From Elusimicrobiota bacterium (GTDB lineage Bacteria; Elusimicrobiota; Elusimicrobia; Elusimicrobiales; UBA9959): DNA of 44,714 nt. The notes below the pieces were generated by a model that ran no database searches, had not been told where the DNA came from, and saw only the letters and a list, made by a program, of their open reading frames with translations. The stretch lies in the NCBI GenBank assembly GCA_012517235.1, contig JAAYVI010000054.1, positions 1-44,714 on the forward strand, read 5' to 3'. Positions within the stretch are counted from its first letter, which is position 1. The number at the start of each line of letters is the position of its first letter. This document shows positions 1-7,910 of this stretch, one piece after another. The translations under genes were made by a program, and so were the position numbers.

Positions 1-75
1 ACGGAATTTATAGTCCGGTTTGGACATGGGAACCTCCCGAATATCGATAAATTATAGGTTTTTAGTCCGAACCGA

Positions 76-125
76 TTTCGGTTAGATTATTTTTGACAAG
101 ACGATATACTTTTCGGTTAGATTAT
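76..125 (+). promoter_or_regulatory. gap promoter region with direct repeat
   Basis: Two identical 15-bp copies of TTTCGGTTAGATTAT lie at 76-90 and 111-125, 35 bp apart, and flank a perfect TTGACA at 93-98. A separate TATAAT lies at 170-175, without a good -35. Which start is used is unclear. The repeat pair could be an operator for the glycolytic operon. Positions 1-75 hold no recognisable gene, only two copies of TAGTCCG (12-18 region and 63-69). Confidence 0.4.
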
Positions 126-212
126 ATTTGATTTGATTCGCTATTAATTCTCAATACATAATAATTTGATATAATTAATATTGTTAATTACTGGATTCTT
201 TAGGAGGAAAAT

Positions 213-1265
213 ATGGCTGTTAAAATAGGTATAAACGGCTTTGGCAGAATAGGAAGACTTGTCGCCAGGGCTATTTTGGAGAGAAAATCGAAAGAAATCG
301 AATTGGTGGCTATAAATGATTTGACGGATGCGAAGACTAATGCGCATCTTTTTAAATATGACTCGGTTCACGGCGTTTGGCCCGGAGAAGTTAAAGCAAG
401 CGCAGACGACGAAATAACCGTAGACGGTAAAAAAATAAAGGTTTTTAAGAAAAAAGATCCGTCCGAACTTCCATGGAAGGATGCCGGAGTAGAGATAGTT
501 GTGGAATCTACCGGACTTTTCACGGTTAAAAAAGACGGTGTAAATAAAAAAGGTAAGGAAGTCAAAGGCGCCGAAAATCACATAACAAAAGGCGGGGCTA
601 AGAAAGTGATAATATCCGCTCCGGCCGAAGGGGAAGACCTTACCATAGTCATGGGGGTTAATGAAAATAAATACGACCCTAAAAATCATCATGTGGTTTC
701 CAATGCTTCTTGTACCACTAACTGTCTGGCACCTTTCACAAAGGTTATTTTTGACAAATGGGGTATAGAAAAGGGATTAATGACTACCATCCATGCTTAT
801 ACTAACGACCAAAAAGTTCACGATATGGCTCATTCCGATTTAAGAAGAGCTCGCGCGGCGGCTATGTCTATGATTCCTACTTCTACCGGGGCCGCTAAGG
901 CGATATCTTTGGCCATACCGGAATTAAAGGGAAAACTTGACGGTTTTGCCATAAGAGTCCCTACACCCAATGTTTCGGTCGTAGACTTGTCTGTCACCTT
1001 AACGAAGAATGCTTCAGCGGAAGAAATTAATGCGGCTTTGAAAGAAGCGGCCGAGGGGCCTCTTAAAGGAATAATGGGTTATACCGACGAACCTTTGGTT
1101 TCGATAGACTTTAATCATTGCCCGCTAAGCTCCATAGTAGACGGTAAGAGCACTAAAGTCATAGGCGGAAATTTTGCCAAGATATTGGCTTGGTATGATA
1201 ATGAATGGGGTTATTCCAATAGAGTCGTAGACCTTATTCATTACATGATAAATAAAGGCATTTAA
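213..1265 (+). CDS. gap: Glyceraldehyde-3-phosphate dehydrogenase
   Basis: Type I phosphorylating GAPDH, which converts glyceraldehyde-3-phosphate, phosphate and NAD to 1,3-bisphosphoglycerate in the cytosol. The N-terminal Rossmann motif is NGFGRIGR, followed by an acidic IND that favours NAD over NADP. The catalytic cysteine is C167 in [19 protein letters not shown] and the C-terminal [12 protein letters not shown] are intact. At 350 residues it is somewhat longer than the usual 330-340; the extra residues are in a lysine-rich stretch around 105-125. The start has a strong AGGAGGA Shine-Dalgarno at 202-208. It is the first gene of gap - cpgs-like - pgk - secG. Two copies of the window's GTGYC repeat motif fall in it (723-736, 988-1000). 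Confidence 0.97.
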   Translation: MAVKIGINGFGRIGRLVARAILERKSKEIELVAINDLTDAKTNAHLFKYDSVHGVWPGEVKASADDEITVDGKKIKVFKKKDPSELPWKDAGVEIVVESTGLFTVKKDGVNKKGKEVKGAENHITKGGAKKVIISAPAEGEDLTIVMGVNENKYDPKNHHVVSNASCTTNCLAPFTKVIFDKWGIEKGLMTTIHAYTNDQKVHDMAHSDLRRARAAAMSMIPTSTGAAKAISLAIPELKGKLDGFAIRVPTPNVSVVDLSVTLTKNASAEEINAALKEAAEGPLKGIMGYTDEPLVSIDFNHCPLSSIVDGKSTKVIGGNFAKILAWYDNEWGYSNRVVDLIHYMINKGI

Positions 1266-1275
1266 GGAGGAATCT

Positions 1276-2613
1276 ATGTCTAAAGCAAAAAAAGTTTTAA
1301 TTTTAGGCGCGGCCGGGAGAGATTTTCATAATTTTAACACTTATTATAGAGATAATCCGGAATATGAGGTTGTGGCTTTCACCGCTCAGCAAATACCTAA
1401 TATAGCGGGCAGAAAATATCCCGCTTCTTTGGCGGGCAAGCTTTATCCGAAGGGTATTCCCATATATGAAGAAGCCGATATGGCCGAACTTATAAAAAAA
1501 CATAATATAGACGAGGTGATATTTGCATATAGCGATGTAAATTTTAACTATGTTATGGAAAAAGGATCCGTGGCTTTGGCTTGCGGAGCCGATTATAAAC
1601 TTTTAAGCGGCGAACATACTATGATAAAATCGTCCAAACCGGTGATAGCCGTTTGCGCGGTAAGAACAGGCTGCGGTAAAAGCCAAACTTCCAGAAGAAT
1701 AGCCGCCATACTCAAAGAGATGGGAAAAAAAGTGGTTGTGATAAGACATCCTATGCCTTACGGCGATTTGGAAGAACAGACATGCCAGAGATTTGCTTCC
1801 GTTAAAGATATGGAAGACCAAAAATGTACCATAGAAGAAATGGAAGAATACGAACCGCATATAGCCGAAGGCCATGTCGTTTATGCCGGCGTTGATTACG
1901 GCAAGATTCTTAAGGAAGCCGAAAAAGAAGCCGATGTGATACTCTGGGACGGCGGAAATAACGATTTGCCTTTTTATAAGCCCGATTTGCATATAGTCGT
2001 TACCGATCCTTTAAGAGTCGGACATGAGGAAGTCTATCATCCGGGAGCTGCCAATCTCAGAATGGCCGATGTGGTTGTTATAAATAAAGTAGATACCGCC
2101 GAACCCGACGATGTCGAACAGGTTAAGCAAAATGTGCAAAGACTTAATCCTAAAGCCAAGATAATAGAGGCCGAAAGCCCGGTAGCCGTTAAAGGCGATT
2201 CTTCTATGATAAAAGGCAAAAAAATATTGGTAGTAGAAGACGGCCCTACCCTTACTCACGGAGAGATGGATTACGGCGCAGCTTATGTAGCCGCGAAAGA
2301 ACACGGAGCCGGTGAAATAATAGATCCCAGACCTTATGCCGTAGGAAGCATGAAAGAAGTTTTTAAAAAATATTCTCATTTGGAAAACATACTTCCTGCG
2401 ATGGGATACGGTAAAAAGCAGATGGAGGAATTGAAGGAAACAATAAATAAAATTCCTTGCGACGTGGTTTTGGTCGGTACGCCGATCGATTTGGCCAGCC
2501 ATCTTAAATTTAATAAACCTTCTTTGAGAATAACTTATTCTCTCAAAGAAAGAACTTCTCCGGGATTGCCGGAACAAGTAAAAAAAGTGCTATCCGCAAA
2601 AGTCGCTAAATAA
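1276..2613 (+). CDS. Cyclic 2,3-diphosphoglycerate synthetase-like P-loop protein
   Basis: This 445-residue protein resembles the archaeal cyclic 2,3-diphosphoglycerate synthetase / COG2403 'predicted GTPase' family. An N-terminal Rossmann-like part starts KVLILGAAGRDFHNFN. A central P-loop reads AVRTGCGKSQTSRR (about residues 129-141), followed by ILWDGGNNDLPF and VVINKVDTAE, a G4-like NKxD. In Methanothermus the family member makes an intramolecular phosphoanhydride in 2,3-diphosphoglycerate. In bacteria its role is not established to my knowledge. It sits between gap and pgk, 10 nt after one and 9 nt before the other, each gene with its own GGAG site. That placement points to work on a bisphosphoglycerate or regulation of lower glycolysis. 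The product itself is inference. Confidence 0.75.
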   Translation: MSKAKKVLILGAAGRDFHNFNTYYRDNPEYEVVAFTAQQIPNIAGRKYPASLAGKLYPKGIPIYEEADMAELIKKHNIDEVIFAYSDVNFNYVMEKGSVALACGADYKLLSGEHTMIKSSKPVIAVCAVRTGCGKSQTSRRIAAILKEMGKKVVVIRHPMPYGDLEEQTCQRFASVKDMEDQKCTIEEMEEYEPHIAEGHVVYAGVDYGKILKEAEKEADVILWDGGNNDLPFYKPDLHIVVTDPLRVGHEEVYHPGAANLRMADVVVINKVDTAEPDDVEQVKQNVQRLNPKAKIIEAESPVAVKGDSSMIKGKKILVVEDGPTLTHGEMDYGAAYVAAKEHGAGEIIDPRPYAVGSMKEVFKKYSHLENILPAMGYGKKQMEELKETINKIPCDVVLVGTPIDLASHLKFNKPSLRITYSLKERTSPGLPEQVKKVLSAKVAK

Positions 2614-2622
2614 GGAGAAAAT

Positions 2623-3843
2623 ATGCCGATAGAACCGAGACCAGTTCTTAAACTTGCCAAAGTTCAGGATATGAACATAAAGGAAGGAGCTACCGTCCTT
2701 GTAAGAGTAGATTATAATGTGCCCATGAAGGACGGAGTTGTTACGGACGATACGAGAATACGAGAAAGTCAAAAAACGGTCAAGTATCTTTTGGATAAAA
2801 AATGTAAAGTAGTGCTTATAGCTCATTTCGGCCGTCCCAAAGGCAAGGTTGAACCTAAATACAGTCTTAAGCCGGTAGTTCCTTATGTCGAAAAAATAAT
2901 GGGAGTAAAAGTCCATTTCGGCGAAGACTGTATCGGACCTTCGGCTCTATCGGCAATACAAGGTGCCGGGCAGAGTGAAATAGTTCTTCTTGAAAATTTA
3001 AGATATCATCCGGAAGAAGAAAAAAACGATGACAATTTTGGTAAAGAATTGGCCAAAAACGGCGAGTTTTTCGTTCAAGAAGCTTTCGGCGCCCTTCATA
3101 GAGCTCATGCTTCCACCAGCGCCGTTACAAAATATTTGCCCGGCGGAATAGGATTCTTAGTCCAAAAAGAGCTGGAATATCTTGAAAAAATAATGACAAA
3201 CCCTCAAAGACCTTATGTCGCGGTTGTGGGAGGGGCTAAGGTGTCAGACAAGATAGATGTTCTTTATAGCCTTATAGACAGAGTGGATGCCATTTTGGTA
3301 GGCGGAGCTATGGCTTATACTTTCTTGGCGGCTCAAAATACCAATATAGGCAAATCTTTGGTGGAACAGGATAAAATAGAAGAAGCAAAAAAAATAATAC
3401 TTAAGGCTTTTAAAAACAATGTGGATTTTATGCTTCCTTCCGATCATATAGCGGTAAAAGAAGTAAAAGAAGGAGCGGAAAAGCATGTAACACAATCTAT
3501 GGCCATACCGGACGATATGATAGCCGTAGATATAGGACCGAGAACCGAAATGGTTTTTTCCGATAAAATAAAGGCGGCTAAAACAATTTTTTGGAACGGA
3601 CCTATGGGTATTTTCGAAATGAAAGATTTTGTGTCCGGCACCAAATCCGTAGCTTATGCCATAGCGGAGGCTACTAAAAAGGGAGCGATAACCATACTTG
3701 GCGGAGGAGATACCGTCTCAGCCTTAAAGGTGTCAGGCATAAAGCCCGATGAGGTTTCTCATTGTTCTACCGGGGGCGGTGCGAGTTTGGAATTTGTAGA
3801 AGGTAAGATATTGCCGGGAGTACAAGCTCTCAATAAGAATTAG
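2623..3843 (+). CDS. pgk: Phosphoglycerate kinase
   Basis: Transfers phosphate from 1,3-bisphosphoglycerate to ADP. It is full length at 406 residues. Family motifs in order: VRVDYNVPMKDG near the N-terminus, LIAHFGRPKG, LLENLRYHPEEE, VGGAKVSDKIDVL, WNGPMGIFE and the nucleotide-binding GGGDTVSAL followed by STGGGASLEF. GGAG lies 6-9 nt before the ATG. It is co-transcribed with gap and the cpgs-like gene. Four copies of the GGTGYCAGGCA motif are embedded in frame. One of them (3726-3743) is identical over 18 nt to the left arm of the terminator repeat at 4192, and encodes KVSGI just after the conserved GGGDT segment. Confidence 0.97.
   Translation: MPIEPRPVLKLAKVQDMNIKEGATVLVRVDYNVPMKDGVVTDDTRIRESQKTVKYLLDKKCKVVLIAHFGRPKGKVEPKYSLKPVVPYVEKIMGVKVHFGEDCIGPSALSAIQGAGQSEIVLLENLRYHPEEEKNDDNFGKELAKNGEFFVQEAFGALHRAHASTSAVTKYLPGGIGFLVQKELEYLEKIMTNPQRPYVAVVGGAKVSDKIDVLYSLIDRVDAILVGGAMAYTFLAAQNTNIGKSLVEQDKIEEAKKIILKAFKNNVDFMLPSDHIAVKEVKEGAEKHVTQSMAIPDDMIAVDIGPRTEMVFSDKIKAAKTIFWNGPMGIFEMKDFVSGTKSVAYAIAEATKKGAITILGGGDTVSALKVSGIKPDEVSHCSTGGGASLEFVEGKILPGVQALNKN
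3726..3743 (+). repeat. REP-like half-site inside pgk
   Basis: AAAGGTGTCAGGCATAAA, identical over 18 nt to 4192-4209 at the RAYT-adjacent palindrome. It is in frame within pgk (ALKVSGIKP) and does not change the protein's expected length. Confidence 0.7.
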
Positions 3844-3851
3844 GAGGTTTG

Positions 3852-4181
3852 ATGTATACTTTTATAATGATTCTGCATATAATAATATGTTTAATATTAA
3901 TAATATCCATATTAGTGTTTCAAACTAGTAAAGGGTCGGCCTTGTCTATGTTTGGCGGAGGCGGGGAAAATCTGTTTTCTGCTCCGAGCGCTACCGGATT
4001 TATTAAAAAATTTACTGCGTGGACCGCTTTGGCTTTTGCCGTAACATCGATAATGTTGACGGTTTTGGCCCCTCAGACAAGGTTTAAATCCGTTGTTCAG
4101 GAAAATCCCCTTCCTATTCAAACTCAACAAGCCCAACAACAAGCAGATACTAAAACACCCGTTCCGCAGCCGTCTAAATAG
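3852..4181 (+). CDS. secG: Preprotein translocase subunit SecG
   Basis: Small inner-membrane subunit of the SecYEG channel, 109 residues. It has two hydrophobic segments (about residues 1-22 and 50-70) separated by the family loop FQTSKGSALSMFGGGGENLF, then a Q/P-rich tail. I start at ATG 3852, four bases after AGGAGG at 3842-3847; an upstream TTG at 3849 would be too close to that site. It is the last gene of the glycolytic operon, an arrangement (pgk/tpi then secG) common in bacteria. The downstream palindrome serves as terminator. Confidence 0.93.
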   Translation: MYTFIMILHIIICLILIISILVFQTSKGSALSMFGGGGENLFSAPSATGFIKKFTAWTALAFAVTSIMLTVLAPQTRFKSVVQENPLPIQTQQAQQQADTKTPVPQPSK

Positions 4182-4191
4182 TTTATTTATC

Positions 4192-4229
4192 AAAGGTGTC
4201 AGGCATAAAAACTGCCTGGCACCTTTTTT
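4192..4229 (+). terminator. REP-like palindrome acting as operon terminator
   Basis: The arms AAAGGTGTCAGGCA (4192-4205) and TGCCTGGCACCTTT (4213-4226) form a 14-bp stem with a single G-U pair and a 7-nt loop, followed by a T run to 4229. It is a textbook intrinsic terminator for gap-secG. It is also the only place where two copies of the repeat motif face each other as a hairpin close to the transposase. Confidence 0.85.
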
Positions 4230-4239
4230 GTTAGTTTTT

Positions 4240-4265
4240 TACCGCGACAAGACGCTGTCGCGGTA
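4240..4265. repeat. Second hairpin upstream of RAYT
   Basis: TACCGCGACA (4240-4249) and TGTCGCGGTA (4256-4265) are perfect 10-bp inverted arms around the loop AGACGC. The sequence is unrelated to the GGTGYCAGGCA palindrome just before it. It may belong to the transposase unit, as a recognition hairpin or as a block on read-through. A TATAAC hexamer at 4272-4277 could start the transposase transcript. Confidence 0.6.
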
Positions 4266-4300
4266 GTCTGCTATAACCTAATTAGTTCGTGGGAGGGGTT

Positions 4301-5017
4301 ATGAGCAGAAAAAATAGAATTAGTTATCCGGGAGCATGTTATCATATTATAAATAGAGGGAATAACGGTGAAAATATTTTTTTAGACGACTCGGATAGAA
4401 TTAAATTCTTTCAGATTCTTATTAAATATAGAAATAAATTTAATTTGGTTATTTATTCTTATGCTCTTATGGGAAATCATATTCACTTGTTTATAAAAAC
4501 AGAAGAAGCAAATATAAGCAGCGCTATGAAAATGATAAATTGGAGTTACGCTGTTTATTTCAATAAAAAGTACGGACGAAAGGGGCATCTTTTTCAAAGC
4601 AGATTTACATCTAAAACAGTTGGCGATTCGAGATATTTTATGTCCTTGATTAGATACATACATAATAATCCTTTGAAGGCAGGATTTTGTGAGAAAATAT
4701 CGGACTATAGATGGTCCGCCCATAAAGACTATCTTTCTAATAATAAAATAATTATAAACGGAATGGATGAAATTATGAATCTTTTTTCTAACAATATTGA
4801 TTCATATGTCGATTTTATGAGTTCTGCCGTAGACGAGCGAGAATATAAAATATTAAATAGAATAAGAAATGAAGACTTGTCTTTAATGATTTCCAAAGTT
4901 AAAGGGGAAAAAATTAAAATAGATATACGTTTGCGTATTAATAACTTGGTTAAACTTGATAGTATAAGTGAAAAAATGATGAGTGATATAATGGAAGAAA
5001 GCAATGTTAGTTCTTAG
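4301..5017 (+). CDS. REP-associated tyrosine transposase (RAYT, Y1_Tnp)
   Basis: Single-strand DNA transposase of the IS200/IS605-like Y1 HUH family, in the chromosomal RAYT form not flanked by IS ends. The HUH pair is H60/H62 in GNHIHLF. The catalytic tyrosine is Y119 in SLIRYIHNNPLKAG, the typical Y1 helix. GRKGHLFQSRF is also family-typical. It has 238 residues from ATG 4301, which follows GGGAGGGG; an in-frame GTG at 4289 overlaps that site and is rejected. It starts 72 nt after a REP-like palindrome, and copies of the same motif surround it. Its 3' end overlaps the convergent CNNM gene by 11 nt. It is probably what spread the local repeat. Confidence 0.93.
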   Translation: MSRKNRISYPGACYHIINRGNNGENIFLDDSDRIKFFQILIKYRNKFNLVIYSYALMGNHIHLFIKTEEANISSAMKMINWSYAVYFNKKYGRKGHLFQSRFTSKTVGDSRYFMSLIRYIHNNPLKAGFCEKISDYRWSAHKDYLSNNKIIINGMDEIMNLFSNNIDSYVDFMSSAVDEREYKILNRIRNEDLSLMISKVKGEKIKIDIRLRINNLVKLDSISEKMMSDIMEESNVSS

Positions 5018-6548
5018 GCTGTTCGGGAATTTTATTTTCAAAAGCAGAAAAAACGTTTAAAGCCGCTTCGGATGTTTTTGCGGATAAAAGACGCTTTCTT
5101 AAGGTTATATTAGAGATTATTTTTGACAACTTTGAAAGAATAGTTAATTGGGATGTAGGATCGTTAAAAGGCGTTAAAATCATAAATATCATTTTTACCA
5201 ATGAATTATCCGGAGAGGGGAAATTTATTCCTTTTGAGCTTTTTCCTATTATAAGTATCGGTTTTTTTAAATTTTCTATTCTTGCGTGAGGGAATGCTAC
5301 TTGATGTCCCATGGCGGTTGAAAAAGCCTTCTCTCTTGCCATTATTTTTCTTGTTATTTCGTCTTTATTTAGTATTGTTTTGTTTTCGAAAAGTTTATTT
5401 ATCAATTCCTGTATGGCACCGTATCTGTCTTCGGATTTTATTTCAAAAATAGAAGACTCTTTGTTGAATATTTCGTTTAAAGTGAAATTGGGGGGATTTT
5501 CAAATTCGTCTCTTATTTCTCCGGTTAACTCTTCTATTATATCCTCTAAAGTTAGTATGCCTGTCACCTCTTCTTTGTTTTGCCTGGTACCTTTGACCAA
5601 AGCGATTTGGATTCTGTTTTCTTGAAAGAATTTTAACGCTTTTTCCAAAGTTAAATTTTCATTTATGTTTTTTAATTCTCTTATATAAGAAAATAGATCT
5701 ATTTTTTCGGATTTTAAAAAAATCGGCAAATTAAAAACTATATCTTTTATGTGAATAAATCCGATAAATTCTTCATTTTCAGATTTTACTGGATATCTTG
5801 AGTATTTTTTTTCTTTTATTATATTGATCAAATTTTCAAAATTTTCCGAAGATTTTATTGAGGCTATATTTTTTGACGATGTCATAACTTCTTTTACCGA
5901 GGTTTTTCCGAAATCGAATAAATGTTCGAACATCATTAGTCTGCCCAATGAGATTTTTCCCATTTCTTCCGTTTGTCCTAATATTATTCTTAGCTCGTCT
6001 TCGGAGTGGGACATTTCTTGTTCTGTTGTTTTTAGTTTGAAAGGTTTTATTAATAAATTTGCAGATCCGTTTATTAAAAGCATTGGATAATATGTTAGTT
6101 TGTAGAAAATTTTCAAAGGTATGGCGAATAAAAGCGTTATTCGCTCGGAAACCGAGATTGCTATATATTTTGGGACCTGCTCCCCGGCTATTATGTGAAG
6201 CGAGCTTATTACCGCAAAAGCTATCCCGAAAGATATTGTGTACGAATAAAGTTTTATAAATTCAATGTCAAATTTACGGAAAATTGGTTCTAAAATCTTG
6301 GCAAATGCCGGTTCGCCTATCCAACCTAAACCCAAACTTGCCATAGTTATGCCTAACTGTATTGAAGCTAAGTATGAATTTAGGTTTTGTAATATTTCAA
6401 GAGCTACTTTAGCATTTATATTGCCTTTTTGGGATAGTTCTTCTATACGGGTATATCTTACTTTAACTATGGCGAATTCTACCAGTACAAATATCGCATT
6501 CATTAAAAGAAATCCTAAAGCTATTAAAAGTTCGGCGTAGTATATCAT
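5007..6548 (-). CDS. CNNM/CBS transporter-like protein fused to PTS EIIA domain
   Basis: A 513-residue fusion. Residues 1-190 are a DUF21/CNNM membrane domain (VEFAIVKVR, YLASIQLGITMASLGLGWIGEP, IAGEQVPKYIA), as in CorB/CorC-type magnesium-related proteins. Residues 205-340 are a CBS pair starting with VKEVMTSS and ending with LTLEDIIEELTGEI. In place of the usual CorC_HlyC domain, residues 355-505 look like a PTS fructose/nitrogen EIIA domain: LNEIFNKESSIFEI, then H421 in AFPHARIE and LTPFNDPTSQLTILSKLSKII. H421 aligns with the phosphorylated histidine. The DEYGG loop normal in CBS2 is replaced by KGTRQNKEEVTG, encoded by two copies of the repeat motif. The start has no Shine-Dalgarno; TAAAAT lies 7 nt upstream. 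Confidence 0.88.
   Translation of the reverse strand: MIYYAELLIALGFLLMNAIFVLVEFAIVKVRYTRIEELSQKGNINAKVALEILQNLNSYLASIQLGITMASLGLGWIGEPAFAKILEPIFRKFDIEFIKLYSYTISFGIAFAVISSLHIIAGEQVPKYIAISVSERITLLFAIPLKIFYKLTYYPMLLINGSANLLIKPFKLKTTEQEMSHSEDELRIILGQTEEMGKISLGRLMMFEHLFDFGKTSVKEVMTSSKNIASIKSSENFENLINIIKEKKYSRYPVKSENEEFIGFIHIKDIVFNLPIFLKSEKIDLFSYIRELKNINENLTLEKALKFFQENRIQIALVKGTRQNKEEVTGILTLEDIIEELTGEIRDEFENPPNFTLNEIFNKESSIFEIKSEDRYGAIQELINKLFENKTILNKDEITRKIMAREKAFSTAMGHQVAFPHARIENLKKPILIIGKSSKGINFPSPDNSLVKMIFMILTPFNDPTSQLTILSKLSKIISNITLRKRLLSAKTSEAALNVFSAFENKIPEQPKN
5558..5594 (-). repeat. Two REP-like half-sites inside CBS domain
   Basis: TGCCTGTCACCT (5558-5569) and TGCCTGGTACCTTT (5581-5594) lie 11 nt apart in the same orientation. 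They encode residues about 318-330, which differ from the family sequence at this loop. Confidence 0.6.
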
Positions 6549-6555
6549 TGCATAT

Positions 6556-6561
6556 ATTTTA
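6556..6561 (-). promoter_or_regulatory. -10 box of leaderless CNNM-EIIA gene
   Basis: TAAAAT on the minus strand, 7 nt before the ATG at 6548; no Shine-Dalgarno is present. Confidence 0.45.
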
Positions 6562-6604
6562 CCATTTTGAATATTCTCAAAAAAATGCTAATATAGATGT
6601 ATTC

Positions 6605-6685
6605 GCGCGGGTGGCGGAACTGGTAGACGCGTACGTTTGAGGGGCGTATGCCTCTGGCGTAAGGGTTCGAGTCCCTTCCCGCGCA
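6605..6685 (+). tRNA. tRNA-Leu (anticodon GAG)
   Basis: Acceptor arms GCGCGGG (6605-6611) and CCCGCGC (6678-6684) pair perfectly, with discriminator A at 6685. The D arm is GGCGGAACTGGTAGACGCG. The anticodon stem TACGT/GCGTA encloses loop TTGAGGG, giving anticodon GAG at 6639-6641. A long variable arm (TGCC TCT GGCG) and GGTTCGAGTCC in the T arm fit the leucine class II type. CCA is not encoded. lysA starts 15 nt downstream and may share its transcript. Confidence 0.96.
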
Positions 6686-6700
6686 TTTTTTATTATATTT

Positions 6701-7906
6701 ATGATTATTTCCCCGCAGTTTAAAAAAAATATCTTAAAAGCGGTTTTAAAATACGGAACTCCTTCGTATATATACTCTAAAGATATTTTGGAAGATAATA
6801 TTTACAAATATAAAAAAAGCTTTAGAGACGTAAATGTCCTGTTTTGCTATGCTTTAAAAGCCAATTCTAATCGGGTGCTCCTTAAAATAATATCTAAAAA
6901 TGGTTTTGGCGCGGATGTGGTTAGTATTGGCGAAATGCTATCGGCATTGTCTTCCGGTTTTGATAAAAAGAAAATAATATTTTCCGGAGTCGGCAAAACT
7001 TATGAAGAATTATCCGTGGCGGCAGATAAAGAGATACTGTTTATAAACGTGGAATCTTTCGAAGAGCTTAAGGTTTTGTCAAAAATATCTGTTTTAAAAA
7101 ATAAAAATATAGGCTTTTCCATAAGGATAAATCCTAATGTCGACCCTCATACTCACAAATATATATCTACCGGGAAATACGGTTCTAAATTCGGCGTATC
7201 GGCAAAAGAAGCTTTTGAGATGTATAAGTGGGCTAAAAAAAATAAATTTTTAGTTCCGATAGCCGTTCATTTTCATTTAGGATCTCAAATCTTTAAGTAT
7301 GAAGCATATTTACAAGCTTTTTTAAAAGTAGAGCAGCTTATAAAAAAACTTAAATGTTTAGGTATAAATATTAGAATTATAGATTTGGGCGGAGGATGGG
7401 GAGTTAAAGAGGGAGAAGTTATGACTCCTCCTGATAAATTGGCGGCTTTTTTGTCTACTAAAAAAGAAAATTATAGTTTTATTATGGAACCGGGACGCTC
7501 GATAGTTTCTTCTTGCGGTTTTTTTGTGGTAAAGACTTTATATAGGAAGAAAAGCGGTGTCAGACAGATTGTCATAACGGATGGAGGGATGAACGACTTC
7601 GTACGTCCTTCATTATATGGTGCCAGGCATCCTGTTATTAATTTGAATGGAAGTAATTCGATTGTTAATAATTTTATAGATATATACGGCCCTGTTTGCG
7701 AAAGCGGCGATTTTTTAGCTAAAAATGTTAATATGAAGGTGCCGGACAGAGGGAATCTGCTTTGCTTTTTGTCGGCGGGAGCTTACGGATACTCGATGTC
7801 TTCCAATTATAACTTAAGAAGAAAACCGGCTGAGATTTTGGTGTCAGGCAAAGATATAAAATTGATAAGAAAAAGACAAAATTACGAAGATTTTTTAGAA
7901 AATTAG
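6701..7906 (+). CDS. lysA: Diaminopimelate decarboxylase
   Basis: PLP enzyme converting meso-diaminopimelate to lysine, the last step of lysine synthesis. The fold type III barrel carries the PLP lysine K53 in CYALKANSN, then HFHLGSQI, the phosphate-binding GGGWGV, MEPGRSIVSSCG, and the beta-domain PVCESGDFLA and GAYGYSMSSNYN. It has 401 residues, close to the family norm. No Shine-Dalgarno precedes the ATG; TATTAT at 6691-6696 or processing of the upstream tRNA could give a near-leaderless mRNA. Four repeat-motif copies (7556, 7619, 7736, 7840) lie in frame in its C-terminal half. Confidence 0.95.
   Translation: MIISPQFKKNILKAVLKYGTPSYIYSKDILEDNIYKYKKSFRDVNVLFCYALKANSNRVLLKIISKNGFGADVVSIGEMLSALSSGFDKKKIIFSGVGKTYEELSVAADKEILFINVESFEELKVLSKISVLKNKNIGFSIRINPNVDPHTHKYISTGKYGSKFGVSAKEAFEMYKWAKKNKFLVPIAVHFHLGSQIFKYEAYLQAFLKVEQLIKKLKCLGINIRIIDLGGGWGVKEGEVMTPPDKLAAFLSTKKENYSFIMEPGRSIVSSCGFFVVKTLYRKKSGVRQIVITDGGMNDFVRPSLYGARHPVINLNGSNSIVNNFIDIYGPVCESGDFLAKNVNMKVPDRGNLLCFLSAGAYGYSMSSNYNLRRKPAEILVSGKDIKLIRKRQNYEDFLEN
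7619..7630 (+). repeat. REP-like half-site inside lysA
   Basis: GGTGCCAGGCAT, in frame as GARH. Weaker variants in the same gene are GGTGTCAGACAG at 7556-7567 and AAGGTGCCGGACAG at 7736-7749. Confidence 0.55.
7840..7852 (+). repeat. REP-like half-site inside lysA
   Basis: GGTGTCAGGCAAA, in frame as LVSGK near the C-terminus of LysA. Confidence 0.55.
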
Positions 7907-7910
7907 CGGA

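Noticed and set aside
144-692. Long antisense open frames over gap, pgk, hydB, cstA and others
   Set aside because: They are shadows of strongly conserved genes in another frame, have no ribosome sites or recognisable domains, and reflect codon bias.
4289-4300. GTG start for the transposase at 4289
   Set aside because: It lies over the GGGAGGGG ribosome site, which properly serves ATG 4301.
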